Shown: positions 43,777 through 52,630 of the stretch, piece after piece | How positions within the stretch are numbered: the stretch's first letter is position 1 | How the letters are laid out: each line of letters begins with the position of its first letter | From: Streptomyces microflavus | Lineage (GTDB): Bacteria; Actinomycetota; Actinomycetes; Streptomycetales; Streptomycetaceae | Direction of reading: 5' to 3' | Assembly: GCF_014650075.1 (NCBI RefSeq) | Contig: NZ_BMUG01000001.1 | Location: forward strand, 882,710-946,709 | DNA: 64,000 bases | Position numbers and translations under genes: made by a program | The notes under the pieces: model-generated | Seen by the model: the letters and a program-made list of their open reading frames with translations, nothing else | Told to the model about the DNA's origin: nothing | Databases searched by the model: none

Positions 43777-43807
43777 TTGCTCAGTGGGCAAAATTGCTCA
43801 GTGTGCA
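43777..43807. promoter_or_regulatory. Direct-repeat operator between TetR and DHA2 genes
   Basis: TTGCTCAGTGGGCA (43777-43790) and TTGCTCAGTGTGCA (43794-43807) repeat with a 17-bp period. They lie centrally in the divergent gap, where a TetR dimer pair would control both promoters. Confidence 0.65.
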
Positions 43808-43856
43808 TGTATGGTGAAGCCTTCTCCCCCTCGTACGAACCTCCCGGAGGTTGCGC

Positions 43857-45410
43857 GTGAGCGCAGCACACACCACCGCCGCCCCGGCCGGGGCCCCCGC
43901 TCCCGCACCGATGGACCACCGGCACGTCCTGCGGGCCCTCAGCGGGCTGCTCATCGTGCTCTTCGTCGCCATGATCAGCACCACCGTGGTCTCGGTCGCG
44001 CTCCCGCAGATCATCGGGTCCCTCGACGGCACGCAGTCGCAGTACACCTGGGTCGTCACCGCCACCCTGCTGGCCTCCACCGCCTCCACTCCCATCTGGG
44101 GCAAGCTCGCCGACCTCTTCAGCAAGAAGCTGCTGCTCCAGATAGCCATCGGGCTTTTCGTCGTTTCGTCGATCGCCTGCGGGTTTGCTCAGTCCACCGA
44201 GCAGCTCATCGCCTTCCGCGCCGTCCAAGGACTCGGCATGGGGGCGCTCCAGGTCCTCGTCCAGGTGATCATCGCCGCGATGATCAGCCCCAAGGAGCGC
44301 GGCCGGTACAACGGTTACCTCGGCGGTGTCATGGCCGTCGCCACCGTCGGCGGGCCGCTGCTCGGCGGGTTCATCACCGACGCCTCCTGGCTCGGCTGGC
44401 GCTGGTGCTTCTTCATCGCCGTGCCCTTCACGCTGCTCGCCTCCGTGATGCTCTCCCGCACCCTGCACCTCGCCGAGGTCCGCCGCCCCGACACCAAGGT
44501 CGACTACCTCGGCGCCTCGCTCATCGCCGCCGGGGTCAGCCTCCTGCTCCTCTGGGTCACCTTCGTCGGCGACGACTTCGACTGGGTCTCCTGGCAGAGC
44601 GCTGTCATGGTCGGCGGGAGTGTGCTGATTCTCGGTGCGGCCGTTCTTGTCGAGGCCCGGGTCAAGGAGCCCGTCGTTCCCCTCCACGTCGTGCGGCGCC
44701 GGGACCCCGCCCTCGCCATCGTCGCCAGCCTCGCGGTCGGCATGGCCATGTTCGGCGGCGCGGTCTTCCTCGGCCAGTACTTCCAGATCGGCCGCGGCTA
44801 CTCACCGACCGAGGCCGGGCTCCTCACCATCCCGCTCATGGCGGGCGTGCTCGTCTCCTCCACCGTCGCCGGACGCCTCGTCTCCAAGACCGGCAAGGTC
44901 AAGCCGTACATCGTCACCGGTGTCGTCGTCCTCGCCCTCGGCTTCCTCGGGCTCTCCTTCATCGATCACGAAACGCCGCTCGTCGCCGTGTCGTTGGGGA
45001 TGCTGGGAGTCGGCGTGGGGGTCGGCATGTCGATGCAGAACCTGGTGCTCGTCCTCCAGAACACCGTGCCCCTCAGCGAGATCGGCGCGGCCAGCGGGGC
45101 CATCACCTTCTTCCGCTCCCTCGGCGGCACCATGGGCGTCTCCGTCCTCGGCGCCGTCCTCGCCCACCAGGTCGCGAACAAGATCGCCCACGGGCTGGCG
45201 GAGCTGGGCATCGACCCGGCCGCCTCCGGTTCCGGCGGGTCCACCCTGAACGTCGCCGCCATGCCGCCGCAGGTCCAGGAAGTCGTCCGGGCCGCCTACG
45301 GGGACGCCACCGGGCACATCTTCCTCATCTCGGCCTGCATCGCGGTGGTCGGTGTCATCGCCTCGCTGTTCCTGACCCCGACGAAGCTGCGGGACAGCGT
45401 GGATCTGTAG
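43857..45410 (+). CDS. DHA2-family MFS efflux pump
   Basis: 517 residues, 14 predicted helices, started at the GTG at 43857, seven bases after GGAGG; a TTG six bases upstream is less likely. Seen: ISTTVVSVALPQIIG, ADLFSKKLLLQ (motif A, degenerate) and the C-terminal LSEIGAASGAITFFRSLGGTMGVSVLG. It exports drugs or toxic metabolites by proton antiport, substrate unknown, under the divergent TetR. A strong terminator follows. Confidence 0.88.
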   Translation: MSAAHTTAAPAGAPAPAPMDHRHVLRALSGLLIVLFVAMISTTVVSVALPQIIGSLDGTQSQYTWVVTATLLASTASTPIWGKLADLFSKKLLLQIAIGLFVVSSIACGFAQSTEQLIAFRAVQGLGMGALQVLVQVIIAAMISPKERGRYNGYLGGVMAVATVGGPLLGGFITDASWLGWRWCFFIAVPFTLLASVMLSRTLHLAEVRRPDTKVDYLGASLIAAGVSLLLLWVTFVGDDFDWVSWQSAVMVGGSVLILGAAVLVEARVKEPVVPLHVVRRRDPALAIVASLAVGMAMFGGAVFLGQYFQIGRGYSPTEAGLLTIPLMAGVLVSSTVAGRLVSKTGKVKPYIVTGVVVLALGFLGLSFIDHETPLVAVSLGMLGVGVGVGMSMQNLVLVLQNTVPLSEIGAASGAITFFRSLGGTMGVSVLGAVLAHQVANKIAHGLAELGIDPAASGSGGSTLNVAAMPPQVQEVVRAAYGDATGHIFLISACIAVVGVIASLFLTPTKLRDSVDL

Positions 45411-45419
45411 ACGGCCGGT

Positions 45420-45452
45420 CAACAGCCCGCGCCCGTGCGGCGCGGGCTGTTG
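45420..45452 (+). terminator. Terminator after the DHA2 gene
   Basis: A perfect 14-bp stem (45420-45433 with 45439-45452, around CCCGCGCC) with a 5-base loop, followed by TAGTGTTA. Confidence 0.88.
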
Positions 45453-45495
45453 TAGTGTTACCACCCCCTGTGCACCGGCACGGGGACGGACCGAG

Positions 45496-45539
45496 GAGGT
45501 GAGACCCATTACCGCTGGATCAGGCTGGGTGCTCACCTC
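45496..45539 (+). promoter_or_regulatory. Ribosome-site-sequestering stem
   Basis: GAGGTGAG (45496-45503), which overlaps an AGGAGG ribosome site and the leader GTG, is complementary to CTCACCTC (45532-45539) inside the leader frame. This layout suits translation-coupled control. Confidence 0.5.
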
Positions 45540-45567
45540 GCACGATCGCGTCGCACGACTCTCATAG
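45499..45567 (+). CDS. Putative 22-aa leader peptide
   Basis: GTG, 21 further codons and TAG directly downstream of CCGAGGAGG. The peptide contains ITAGSGWVLTSHDRVARLS. Spacing from the ribosome site to the GTG is very short; an ATT codon 9 bases on (45508) is an unusual alternative. It ends 70 bases before the methyltransferase ATG and its first part pairs with itself as a stem, so it may control that gene by ribosome stalling, as leader peptides do for Streptomyces resistance genes. No experimental support is visible. Confidence 0.4.
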   Translation: MRPITAGSGWVLTSHDRVARLS

Positions 45568-45637
45568 CGGCTGGTACGAACAGCAGCGGCCGGCGATCGC
45601 GGAGCGCCCATCGGATTTCCCGAAAGGCTTCGCCCGC

Positions 45638-46429
45638 ATGCCGGTTCACCCCGTGAGTTCTTTTTCCGCCACCGTCGCCACCCTGCGCCGCGCCGGGTGC
45701 GTCTTCGCCGAGGACGAGGCGTCCCTCCTCCATGAGGCCGCCGCGTCCCCGGACGAGCTGTCCCTCCTCGTCGAGCACCGCGTCGCCGGGCTGCCGCTCG
45801 AACACGTCCTGGGCTGGGCCGAGTTCTGCGGCCGCCGCCTCACCGTGGACAGCGGGGTCTTCGTCCCCCGCCGCCGTACGGAGTTCCTCGTGGCGCAGGC
45901 CGCCGCCCTCGCACCCCGCCGGGCCGTCGTCGTCGACCTCTGCTGCGGTTCGGGCGCGCTCGGTGTCGCCCTCGCCACCGCCCTGGACCGGGTCGAACTG
46001 CACGCCTGTGACGTCGAACCCGCCGCCGTACGCTGCGCCCGGCGCAACGTCGGCGACCTCGGGCAGGTCTACGAGGGCGACCTCTTCGACCCCCTCCCCG
46101 CCGCCCTGCGCGGCTGCGTCGACGTGCTCCTGGCCAACGTTCCGTACGTCCCGACCGCCGATGTCGAGCTGCTCCCCGCCGAGGCCCGCGTCCACGAACC
46201 GCGCGTCGCCCTCGACGGGGGCGGCGACGGCCTCGACGTCATGCGCCGGGTCGCCGCCGAGGCCCCCGGCTGGCTGGCCCCCGGCGGCAGCCTGCTGGTC
46301 GAGGCGAGCGAGCGGCAGCGGGACGCGGCGGTGGAGGTCCTCGGCCGCGCCGGGCTGACCCCGCGCGTGGTGGTCTGCGAGGAGCTGTACGCCACCGTCG
46401 TGATCGGGACCGCCGGGCGGGTCGTGTGA
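45638..46429 (+). CDS. PrmC-like putative protein N5-glutamine methyltransferase
   Basis: 263 residues. It has an N-terminal helical domain (about 1-85) like PrmC/HemK, then a Rossmann SAM-binding domain with VVDLCCGSGALGVAL (motif I) and VELHACDVEP (acidic loop). The catalytic NPPY of PrmC is NVPY here (LLANVPYVP, about 166-174), so substrate choice may differ. PrmC methylates release factors; this paralogue branch has no proven substrate. The 5' leader encodes a possible attenuating peptide, which suggests inducible expression, perhaps linked to translation stress. Confidence 0.83.
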   Translation: MPVHPVSSFSATVATLRRAGCVFAEDEASLLHEAAASPDELSLLVEHRVAGLPLEHVLGWAEFCGRRLTVDSGVFVPRRRTEFLVAQAAALAPRRAVVVDLCCGSGALGVALATALDRVELHACDVEPAAVRCARRNVGDLGQVYEGDLFDPLPAALRGCVDVLLANVPYVPTADVELLPAEARVHEPRVALDGGGDGLDVMRRVAAEAPGWLAPGGSLLVEASERQRDAAVEVLGRAGLTPRVVVCEELYATVVIGTAGRVV

Positions 46430-46504
46430 AGCCTTGTCGTCGGGGCGGTCGGGCTGGACACGTCAAGCTTCGTCGCCGGGACCGCCGAGCAGGTCACGCG
46501 AAGC
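46406..46504. repeat. Three ~36-bp tandem units between convergent genes
   Basis: Units begin at 46406, 46442 and 46478. The first and third match at 22 of 27 positions (GGGACCGCCG-G/A-GC-G/A-GGTC). Unit 1 contains the methyltransferase stop and unit 3 the stop of the convergent PPOX gene. Confidence 0.75.
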
Positions 46505-47030
46505 GGTAGCACGTCTGGCTGAACGGGTCGCCCTTGCCGAAGCCGAACACCGTACGGGGGTGGACCGCGAACACGTGGGCCTGCGCCGCCTCCCCGTGGG
46601 TGAAGCTGCCGTCCTCGACGTCGAAGTGCCAGTCGCTGCCGTACTTCGCCTCCCACTCCCGGGCCAGCGCGGTCAGCCTGTCGTGGTCCGTCACGCGGTC
46701 CGCCCGGCCCTCGACCACCACGTCGACGCCGGAATCGAGGTCGTTGGTCCCCGTCGTCAGGACCACCTCGGGGTTGGCCGCCAGATTGCGGGCCTTGCGC
46801 TCCGCCGGGCCCGTACAGAAGTGGAGGGCGCCCTCCGACCAGACGCCGATGAGCGGCGTGACATGGGGTCGGCCGTCGGGGCGGACCGTGGAGAGCCAGT
46901 ACAGCGGGGCCGCGCCCAGCAGGGCGGCCGTCTCCGGCCACGGGCGGGCCGTCGCGCCCTCACTGCTGTAGCGGGCGTCCAGCTCGGTCACCGGGGTGCG
47001 GCCCGGTCCGGATCGGTCGGTCGTGGACAT
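46494..47030 (-). CDS. PPOX-fold flavin- or F420-binding protein
   Basis: 178 residues, split-barrel fold of the pyridoxamine-phosphate-oxidase superfamily. Seen: LYWLSTVRPDGRPHVTPLIGVWSEGALHFCTGPAERKARNLAANPEVVLT, the standard start of the fold. Relatives in actinobacteria bind F420, FMN or haem. The fit to F420-type enzymes is plausible because npdG occurs in this genome, but no specific motif decides. Convergent with the methyltransferase gene; both 3' ends sit in a tandem repeat. Confidence 0.83.
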   Translation of the reverse strand: MSTTDRSGPGRTPVTELDARYSSEGATARPWPETAALLGAAPLYWLSTVRPDGRPHVTPLIGVWSEGALHFCTGPAERKARNLAANPEVVLTTGTNDLDSGVDVVVEGRADRVTDHDRLTALAREWEAKYGSDWHFDVEDGSFTHGEAAQAHVFAVHPRTVFGFGKGDPFSQTCYRFA

Positions 47031-47198
47031 GGTTCCTCCGAGGTCGCGTCAGGGGTGTGGCAGCTTCTTTCCCCGTGGGTGGACTCCGCCCCCGCACCGA
47101 ATTCATCGGCACAGGACTAGGCTCGAAGGGCTGGGCGCGGCGAAGGGGCAGCGCGCCGGCGGTGACGCAGATCGGGTCGGGCGGCAGGAGAGCGTGCA

Positions 47199-50195
47199 AT
47201 GACGACGGTGCCGGGACGCAGGAGCAGTACGTTCACCAGGCTGCTGCGGCACGGATTCACCGACCCGTCCGCCGCCGAACGGCTCCTGGACCTGGACGAC
47301 CTCGCCTCCGTACGGTCCGATCCCGTCCTCCTGGAGGCGCTCGGCGCCACCGCCGACCCCGATCTGGCGCTGCGCGGCCTCGTCCGGCTCGTGGAGGCCG
47401 AGGCGGTGGGCGAGAGGCAGGTGCTGCTCGACACCCTCGTCACCGCCAAGCCCCTGCGCGACCGGCTCCTCGGGGTCCTCGGGGCGTCCGAGGCGCTCGG
47501 GGACCACCTGGCCCGGCACCCGCGGGACTGGCAGGCGCTCGTCACGTACGAGGCGGCCGATCTGCACCCGGGGGTCGCCGAGTTCGAGCGCGGGCTCGCC
47601 GAGGCCGTCGACCCGGACTCGCTCCGCGTCGCCTACCGCCGCTGCCTGCTCACCCTGGCCGCCCGGGACGTCTGCGGGACCACCGACCTCGCGCAGGCCG
47701 CCGCCGAACTGGCCGACCTCGCCACCGCCACCCTGCGCGCCGCCCTCGCCATCGCCCGTACGGCGGCGCCCGAGGACGCGGCGCAGTGCCGGCTCGCCGT
47801 CGTCGCGATGGGCAAGTGCGGCGGGCACGAGCTGAACTACGTCTCCGACGTCGACGTGATCTTCGTGGGGGAGGCGCGGGACGGGGTCGACGAGAACAAG
47901 GCCATGCAGGCCGCCACCCGGCTCGCCGCCCACATGATGCGGATCTGCTCCGAGAACACCGCCGAGGGCACCATCTGGGAGGTCGACGCCAACCTCCGCC
48001 CCGAGGGCCGCAACGGGCCCCTGGTGCGCACCCTCACCTCGCACCTCGCCTACTACCAGCGGTGGGCGAAGACCTGGGAGTTCCAGGCGCTGCTGAAGGC
48101 GCGCGCGGTCGCGGGCGACCCGGAGCTCGGCCAGGAGTACGTCGACGCCGTCTCGCCGCTCGTCTGGCAGGCCGCCGACCGGGAGAACTTCGTCCCCGAC
48201 GTGCAGAAGATGCGCCGCCGTGTCGTCGACAACATCCCCGCCGACCGGATCGAGCGCGAGCTGAAGCTCGGTCCCGGCGGGCTGCGGGACGTCGAGTTCG
48301 CCGTCCAGCTCCTGCAGTTGGTGCACGGGCGCAGCGATGCCTCGCTCCACAGCGGAACCACGCTGGAGGCCCTGCGGGCGCTCGCCGAGGGCGGGTACGT
48401 GGGGCGCGCCGACGCCGCCCAGCTGGACGAGGCGTACCGCTTTCTGCGCTCCATGGAGCACCGCATCCAGCTCTACCGGCTGCGCCGCACCCACCTGGTC
48501 CCCGAGGACGAGGCGGACCTGCGGCGGCTCGGGCGGTCGCTCGGGATGCGGACCGACCCGGTCGCCGAGCTCAACAAGGCGTGGCGGCGGCACGCCTCCG
48601 TCGTACGGCGGCTGCACGAGAAGATCTTCTACCGGCCGCTGCTGGACGCCGTCGCCCAGCTGGCCCCCGCCGAGTCCCGGCTCAGCGCGAAGGCCGCCGC
48701 GATCCGGCTGGAGGCCCTCGGGTACGCCGATCCCGGCGCGGCCCTGCGCCACCTGGAGGCCCTCTCCTCCGGGGTCTCCCGCAAGGCGGCGATCCAGCGC
48801 ACGCTGCTGCCGGTGCTGCTCGGCTGGTTCGCGGACTCCGCCGACCCGGACGCGGGGCTCCTCGGCTTCCGCAAGGTGTCCGACGCGCTCGGCAAGACCC
48901 CGTGGTACCTGCGGCTCCTGCGCGACGAGGGGGCGGCGGCGGAGAACCTCGCCCGGGTCCTCTCCGCGGGCCGCCTCGCCCCGGACCTGCTCATGCGGGC
49001 CCCGGAGGCGGTGGCGATCCTCGGCGACCCGGAGGGGCTCACGCCGCGCACCCGGGCCCACCTGGAGCAGGAGGTGCTGGCCGCGGTGGGGCGGGCGGCG
49101 GGTGCGGAGCCGGCGGTCGCGGTGGTGCGCGGGGTGCGGCGGCGGGAGCTGTTCCGTACGACGGCCGCCGACATCATCGGCTCGTACGGCACCGAGGACA
49201 GCCCGGCCGAGCAGGACCACGGGGCCCTCGTCGACCGGGTCGGCTCCGCCGTCACCGACCTCAACGCCGCCACCATCGCGGGCGCGCTGCGGGCCGCCGT
49301 ACGCGAGCAGTGGGGCGACACCCTGCCGACCCGGTTCGCCGTCATCGGCATGGGCCGATTCGGCGGGCACGAGCTGAGTTACGGCTCCGACGCCGACGTC
49401 CTCTTCGTGCACCGGCCGCGCGAGGGCGTGAGCGACGAGGAGGCGGCCCGGGCGGCGAACGCGGTCGTGGGGGAGATGCGGAGGCTTCTGCAACTGCCCA
49501 CCGCCGACCCGCCGTTGCTGATCGATGCCGATCTGCGGCCCGAGGGCAAGACCGGGCCGATGGTGCGGACGCTGAGGTCGTACGAGGCGTACTACCGGCG
49601 CTGGTCGCTGGTCTGGGAGAGCCAGGCGCTGCTCCGGGCCGAACACATGGCGGGCGACGAGGAGTTGGGGCGGGACTTCATCGAGCTGGTGGACCCGTTG
49701 CGGTATCCGGCGGAAGGGCTCGGTGAGGACGCCGTACGCGAGATCCGCCGGCTCAAGGCACGGATGGAGTCCGAGCGGATGCCGCGCGGCGCGGACCCCA
49801 CGCTCCACGCGAAGCTGGGGCGGGGCGGGCTGAGCGACGTCGAGTGGACCGTGCAGCTGATGCAGATGCAGCACGGGAGGACGGAGCCGGGGCTGCGGAC
49901 GACGCGTACGCGTGAGGCGCTGGCGGCGGCGTGTGCGGCGGGGCTGATTCCGGGTGAGGACGCGGAGATGCTGGACGAGGCGTGGGTGCTGGCCACGCGG
50001 GTGCGGAACGCGGTGATGCTGGTGCGGGGGCGGCCGGGGGACACGTTCCCGTCGGACCCCCGGGAGATGACCGCGGTGGGGCGGTACCTGGGGTACGGGC
50101 CGGGGCATGTCGGGGACATGTTGGACGACTACCGGCGGATCACTCGGAGGGCTCGGGCGGTGGTGGAGGAGCGGTTCTACGGGGCGGCGACCTAG
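47199..50195 (+). CDS. glnE: Glutamine synthetase adenylyltransferase/deadenylylase
   Basis: 998 residues, full length. There are two nucleotidyltransferase halves: the N-terminal GKCGGHELNYVSDVDVIF (near 204) and the C-terminal GRFGGHELSYGSDADVLF (near 720), each the G-G-x-E-x-x-[YF]-x-SD-x-D motif. The central helical domain links them. GlnE adds or removes AMP on a Tyr of GlnA to turn glutamine synthetase off or on with nitrogen supply. The GlnA target is not in the window, and GlnA2 at 35.5 kb has a divergent adenylylation site. ATG start at 47199. Confidence 0.95.
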   Translation: MTTVPGRRSSTFTRLLRHGFTDPSAAERLLDLDDLASVRSDPVLLEALGATADPDLALRGLVRLVEAEAVGERQVLLDTLVTAKPLRDRLLGVLGASEALGDHLARHPRDWQALVTYEAADLHPGVAEFERGLAEAVDPDSLRVAYRRCLLTLAARDVCGTTDLAQAAAELADLATATLRAALAIARTAAPEDAAQCRLAVVAMGKCGGHELNYVSDVDVIFVGEARDGVDENKAMQAATRLAAHMMRICSENTAEGTIWEVDANLRPEGRNGPLVRTLTSHLAYYQRWAKTWEFQALLKARAVAGDPELGQEYVDAVSPLVWQAADRENFVPDVQKMRRRVVDNIPADRIERELKLGPGGLRDVEFAVQLLQLVHGRSDASLHSGTTLEALRALAEGGYVGRADAAQLDEAYRFLRSMEHRIQLYRLRRTHLVPEDEADLRRLGRSLGMRTDPVAELNKAWRRHASVVRRLHEKIFYRPLLDAVAQLAPAESRLSAKAAAIRLEALGYADPGAALRHLEALSSGVSRKAAIQRTLLPVLLGWFADSADPDAGLLGFRKVSDALGKTPWYLRLLRDEGAAAENLARVLSAGRLAPDLLMRAPEAVAILGDPEGLTPRTRAHLEQEVLAAVGRAAGAEPAVAVVRGVRRRELFRTTAADIIGSYGTEDSPAEQDHGALVDRVGSAVTDLNAATIAGALRAAVREQWGDTLPTRFAVIGMGRFGGHELSYGSDADVLFVHRPREGVSDEEAARAANAVVGEMRRLLQLPTADPPLLIDADLRPEGKTGPMVRTLRSYEAYYRRWSLVWESQALLRAEHMAGDEELGRDFIELVDPLRYPAEGLGEDAVREIRRLKARMESERMPRGADPTLHAKLGRGGLSDVEWTVQLMQMQHGRTEPGLRTTRTREALAAACAAGLIPGEDAEMLDEAWVLATRVRNAVMLVRGRPGDTFPSDPREMTAVGRYLGYGPGHVGDMLDDYRRITRRARAVVEERFYGAAT

Positions 50196-50222
50196 GCGCG
50201 TCTCACGGGGCTCCGCCCCGGG

Positions 50223-50250
50223 CCCCGCTCCTCAAGCGCCGGAGGGGCTG
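50223..50250 (-). repeat. Dispersed stop-codon repeat, copy 6
   Basis: Minus-strand copy of the GAGCGGGG-ending subtype (like copy 2) in the gap after glnE. Confidence 0.8.
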
Positions 50251-50297
50251 GGTGTGGGCCTCCGCCGATGCCCGTGCCAGGTGCGCGGGCGAAAGAT

Positions 50298-50320
50298 GTC
50301 CTCAATCGCCGGACGGGCTG
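50298..50320 (-). repeat. Dispersed stop-codon repeat, copy 7
   Basis: Minus-strand copy that supplies the SPSGD-stop end of the TetR gene. Identical over 31 bases (50290-50320) to copy 1 at 10083-10113. Confidence 0.85.
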
Positions 50321-50979
50321 GATCTGGCGGACGGCCTGGACGGTGGTGCGGGCGGGCCGGAGTGTGGTGCGGGCGGGCCCAAGCGGACGCGGCAGTGGTT
50401 CACGAACGCGGTCAGTGCCAGTTCGAACGCCGCGTCCGCCCTCCCCGTGCCGGTCGCCGCCAGCGCCTGGGCCAGTTTCTCCGTCCCCGGGGAGTCCGGT
50501 GGGAGCTCCCACATCGTCTCCGGGGCCGCCAGGTCCAGTGCCGAGCCCAGCACCAGGTTCTCCAGCGCCGTGATCACCGTCATCACCTCCGCCATCGGGA
50601 AGCCGGTGTCCAGGAGCAGGCGCACCGCCTGCTCGTACTGCCGCAGCACCTTCGGAGCCCGTACCGGTGACGTCATGAGCAGCGGGATCGCGTGCGGGTG
50701 GGCGGCGAAGGCGGCGCGGTAGGAGCGGGCCCATGCGGTCAGGGCCGTGTCCCAGGGGCGCAGGCCCAGTGTGTCCGTGTCGATCGAAGCGCTGACACGT
50801 TCGCGTACCAGCTCCACGACCCCCGCCCGGCCGTCCACATGGTGGTACACCGAACCCGTCTGCACCCCCAGCCTGCGGGCCACCTGCGGGACGCTGAACT
50901 CGCCCTGCTCGTCGATGAGTTCGAGCGCCGTGGCGCCGATGCGCTCCCGGTCGAGCAGCGGCGTGCGCGGCCGTCCCAT
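50302..50979 (-). CDS. TetR-family regulator with TetR_C domain
   Basis: 225 residues. N-terminal HTH: LDRERIGATALELIDEQGEFSVPQVARRLGVQTGSVYHHV, typical of the TetR_C-type subgroup. The C-terminal tail is Pro-rich and ends SPSGD from a dispersed repeat. It is divergent from the amino-acid permease gene with a 158-bp gap and probably represses the permease and amidohydrolase. ATG start at 50979. Confidence 0.88.
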   Translation of the reverse strand: MGRPRTPLLDRERIGATALELIDEQGEFSVPQVARRLGVQTGSVYHHVDGRAGVVELVRERVSASIDTDTLGLRPWDTALTAWARSYRAAFAAHPHAIPLLMTSPVRAPKVLRQYEQAVRLLLDTGFPMAEVMTVITALENLVLGSALDLAAPETMWELPPDSPGTEKLAQALAATGTGRADAAFELALTAFVNHCRVRLGPPAPHSGPPAPPSRPSARSSPSGD

Positions 50980-51054
50980 GTGTGCGTCTCCTGATCTGCG
51001 TCGGCGAAAGGTCTTCCCCGATGACCTGTGGTGAGGCTACATTCCCCGAAACCG

Positions 51055-51069
51055 AAAGCCTTTAGGTTT
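51055..51069. promoter_or_regulatory. Candidate TetR operator before the permease
   Basis: AAAGCCTTTAGGTTT is an imperfect palindrome in the TetR/permease gap. AT-rich against its surroundings; a weak call. Confidence 0.35.
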
Positions 51070-51137
51070 AGCGGTGCCGTCCGGGTCGCCCCGGCTCCGC
51101 CGCCCGCCCGCCTGCCGCAGAAGGGCTCCTCCTCGAC

Positions 51138-52607
51138 ATGTCTGCGCCCACCCTCAGGAAAGGCACACTCGGCACCGCCGACATCGCCTTCTTCGTCATC
51201 TCCGCCGCCGCCCCGCTGACCGTCATGGCAGGCGTCGCCCCCATCGCCCTCCTGCTCGGCGGCATCGGCGCCCCGGTCGGGTACCTGGTCGCCGGGATCA
51301 CGCTCGCGATCTTCGCCGTCGGGTTCACCACGATGAGCCGCCACGTCCGCAGCGCCGGGGCCTTCTACGCGTACATCACGCGCGGGCTCGGCAAGCCCGT
51401 CGGCATCGCCGCCGCGCTCATCGCCATGCTCGGCTACAACGGCATGGAGATCGGCGTCTACGGGCTCCTCGGCTCCGCGACCGCCGACACCGCCCACGCC
51501 CTGTGGGGCGTCGACGTGCCCTGGCTGCCCGTCTCGCTTCTCGGGCTGCTGCTCATCTGGTACGGCGGATTCCGCTCCATCGACTTCGGCGCCAAGCTCC
51601 TGGGCGTCCTGCTCCTCGCCGAGACGGGGATCCTGGTGCTCCTCGCGGGCGGTGTGCTGCTGGACGGGGGCGGGGACGGCGGGATCTCGTTCGCCTCCTT
51701 CTCGCCCGGCAACGTCTTCGTCCCGGGGATGGCCGCCGTCCTCGCCTGCGCCTTCGCCGCCTTCACCGGGTTCGAGTCCACCGTGATCTACCGGCGCGAG
51801 GCCCGGAACCCGGAGCGGACCGTCCCCCGCGCCACCTACATCGCCGTCGCCTTCCTCGGCCTCTTCTACGCCTTCGTCGTCTGGTCCGTCATCCAGGCGT
51901 TCGGAGACGACAAGGTCGTTCAGGCCGCCGCCGACGATCCCGGCGGGCTCTTCTTCTCCGCCATCACCACCTACGTCGGGCCCTGGGCCGCCGACCTGAT
52001 GCACATCCTCATCGTCACGAGCGTGCTCGCCTCGCTGCTCGCCTTCCACAACGCCATCAACCGGTACGGCCTCGCCCTCGCCGAGGAGGGCGTCCTGCCC
52101 CCGGTCCTCGGCCGCGTCCACCCGCGCCACCGCTCCCCGTACGTCGCCGGGGCCGCGCAGACCGTGCTCGGGGCGGTCGTCGTCATCGGGTTCGCCGCCG
52201 CCGGGGCCGACCCCTACGCGCAGCTCCTGCTCTGGGTCAACACCCCGGGCATGATCGGGCTCATGGTCCTCCAGCTGCTCGCCGCACTGGCCGTGTTCCT
52301 CTTCTTCCGGCGCGTCCCGCACCAGGAGGGCGCCCTGCGGACCGTCGTCGCCCCGCTGGTCGCGGCCGTGCTGCTGACCGGGGCCATCGGGCTCGTCTCG
52401 TACAACGTGGACCTGTTCACCGGCGCCTCGACCGGCGTGAACGTCCTCCTCGTCTCGCTCGTGCCCGGCGTCTTCCTGCTCGGGCTCCTCCTCGCCCGCC
52501 GCCTCCGGCGCCACCGGCCCGAGGTGTACGCCGACTTCGCCGCCGAGCCGCCGGAGGACTCCCCGGGTCCGTCCTCGAAACCCGTCTCCACCTCCGTAAC
52601 CCTCTGA
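51138..52607 (+). CDS. APC-family amino-acid permease
   Basis: 489 residues, about 12-14 helices. Seen: LGTADIAFFVISAAAPLTVMAGVAPIALLLG at the start and FAAFTGFESTVIYRREARNPERTVPRAT in the middle, both typical of the APC superfamily of amino-acid/polyamine importers. The next gene is an amidohydrolase 23 bases downstream, so the permease may import its substrate or product. TetR-controlled by position. Substrate unknown. Confidence 0.88.
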   Translation: MSAPTLRKGTLGTADIAFFVISAAAPLTVMAGVAPIALLLGGIGAPVGYLVAGITLAIFAVGFTTMSRHVRSAGAFYAYITRGLGKPVGIAAALIAMLGYNGMEIGVYGLLGSATADTAHALWGVDVPWLPVSLLGLLLIWYGGFRSIDFGAKLLGVLLLAETGILVLLAGGVLLDGGGDGGISFASFSPGNVFVPGMAAVLACAFAAFTGFESTVIYRREARNPERTVPRATYIAVAFLGLFYAFVVWSVIQAFGDDKVVQAAADDPGGLFFSAITTYVGPWAADLMHILIVTSVLASLLAFHNAINRYGLALAEEGVLPPVLGRVHPRHRSPYVAGAAQTVLGAVVVIGFAAAGADPYAQLLLWVNTPGMIGLMVLQLLAALAVFLFFRRVPHQEGALRTVVAPLVAAVLLTGAIGLVSYNVDLFTGASTGVNVLLVSLVPGVFLLGLLLARRLRRHRPEVYADFAAEPPEDSPGPSSKPVSTSVTL

Positions 52608-52630
52608 CGACCACCCAAGGAGCCACCACC

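Noticed and set aside
47103..50108. Open frame of about 1000 codons antisense to glnE
   Set aside because: Mirror of a highly biased GC3 gene; glnE is unambiguous.
51074..52630. In-frame N-terminal extension of the amidohydrolase through the permease gene
   Set aside because: It would overlap the whole APC permease; a GTG at 52631 has a good ribosome site and the fold begins there.
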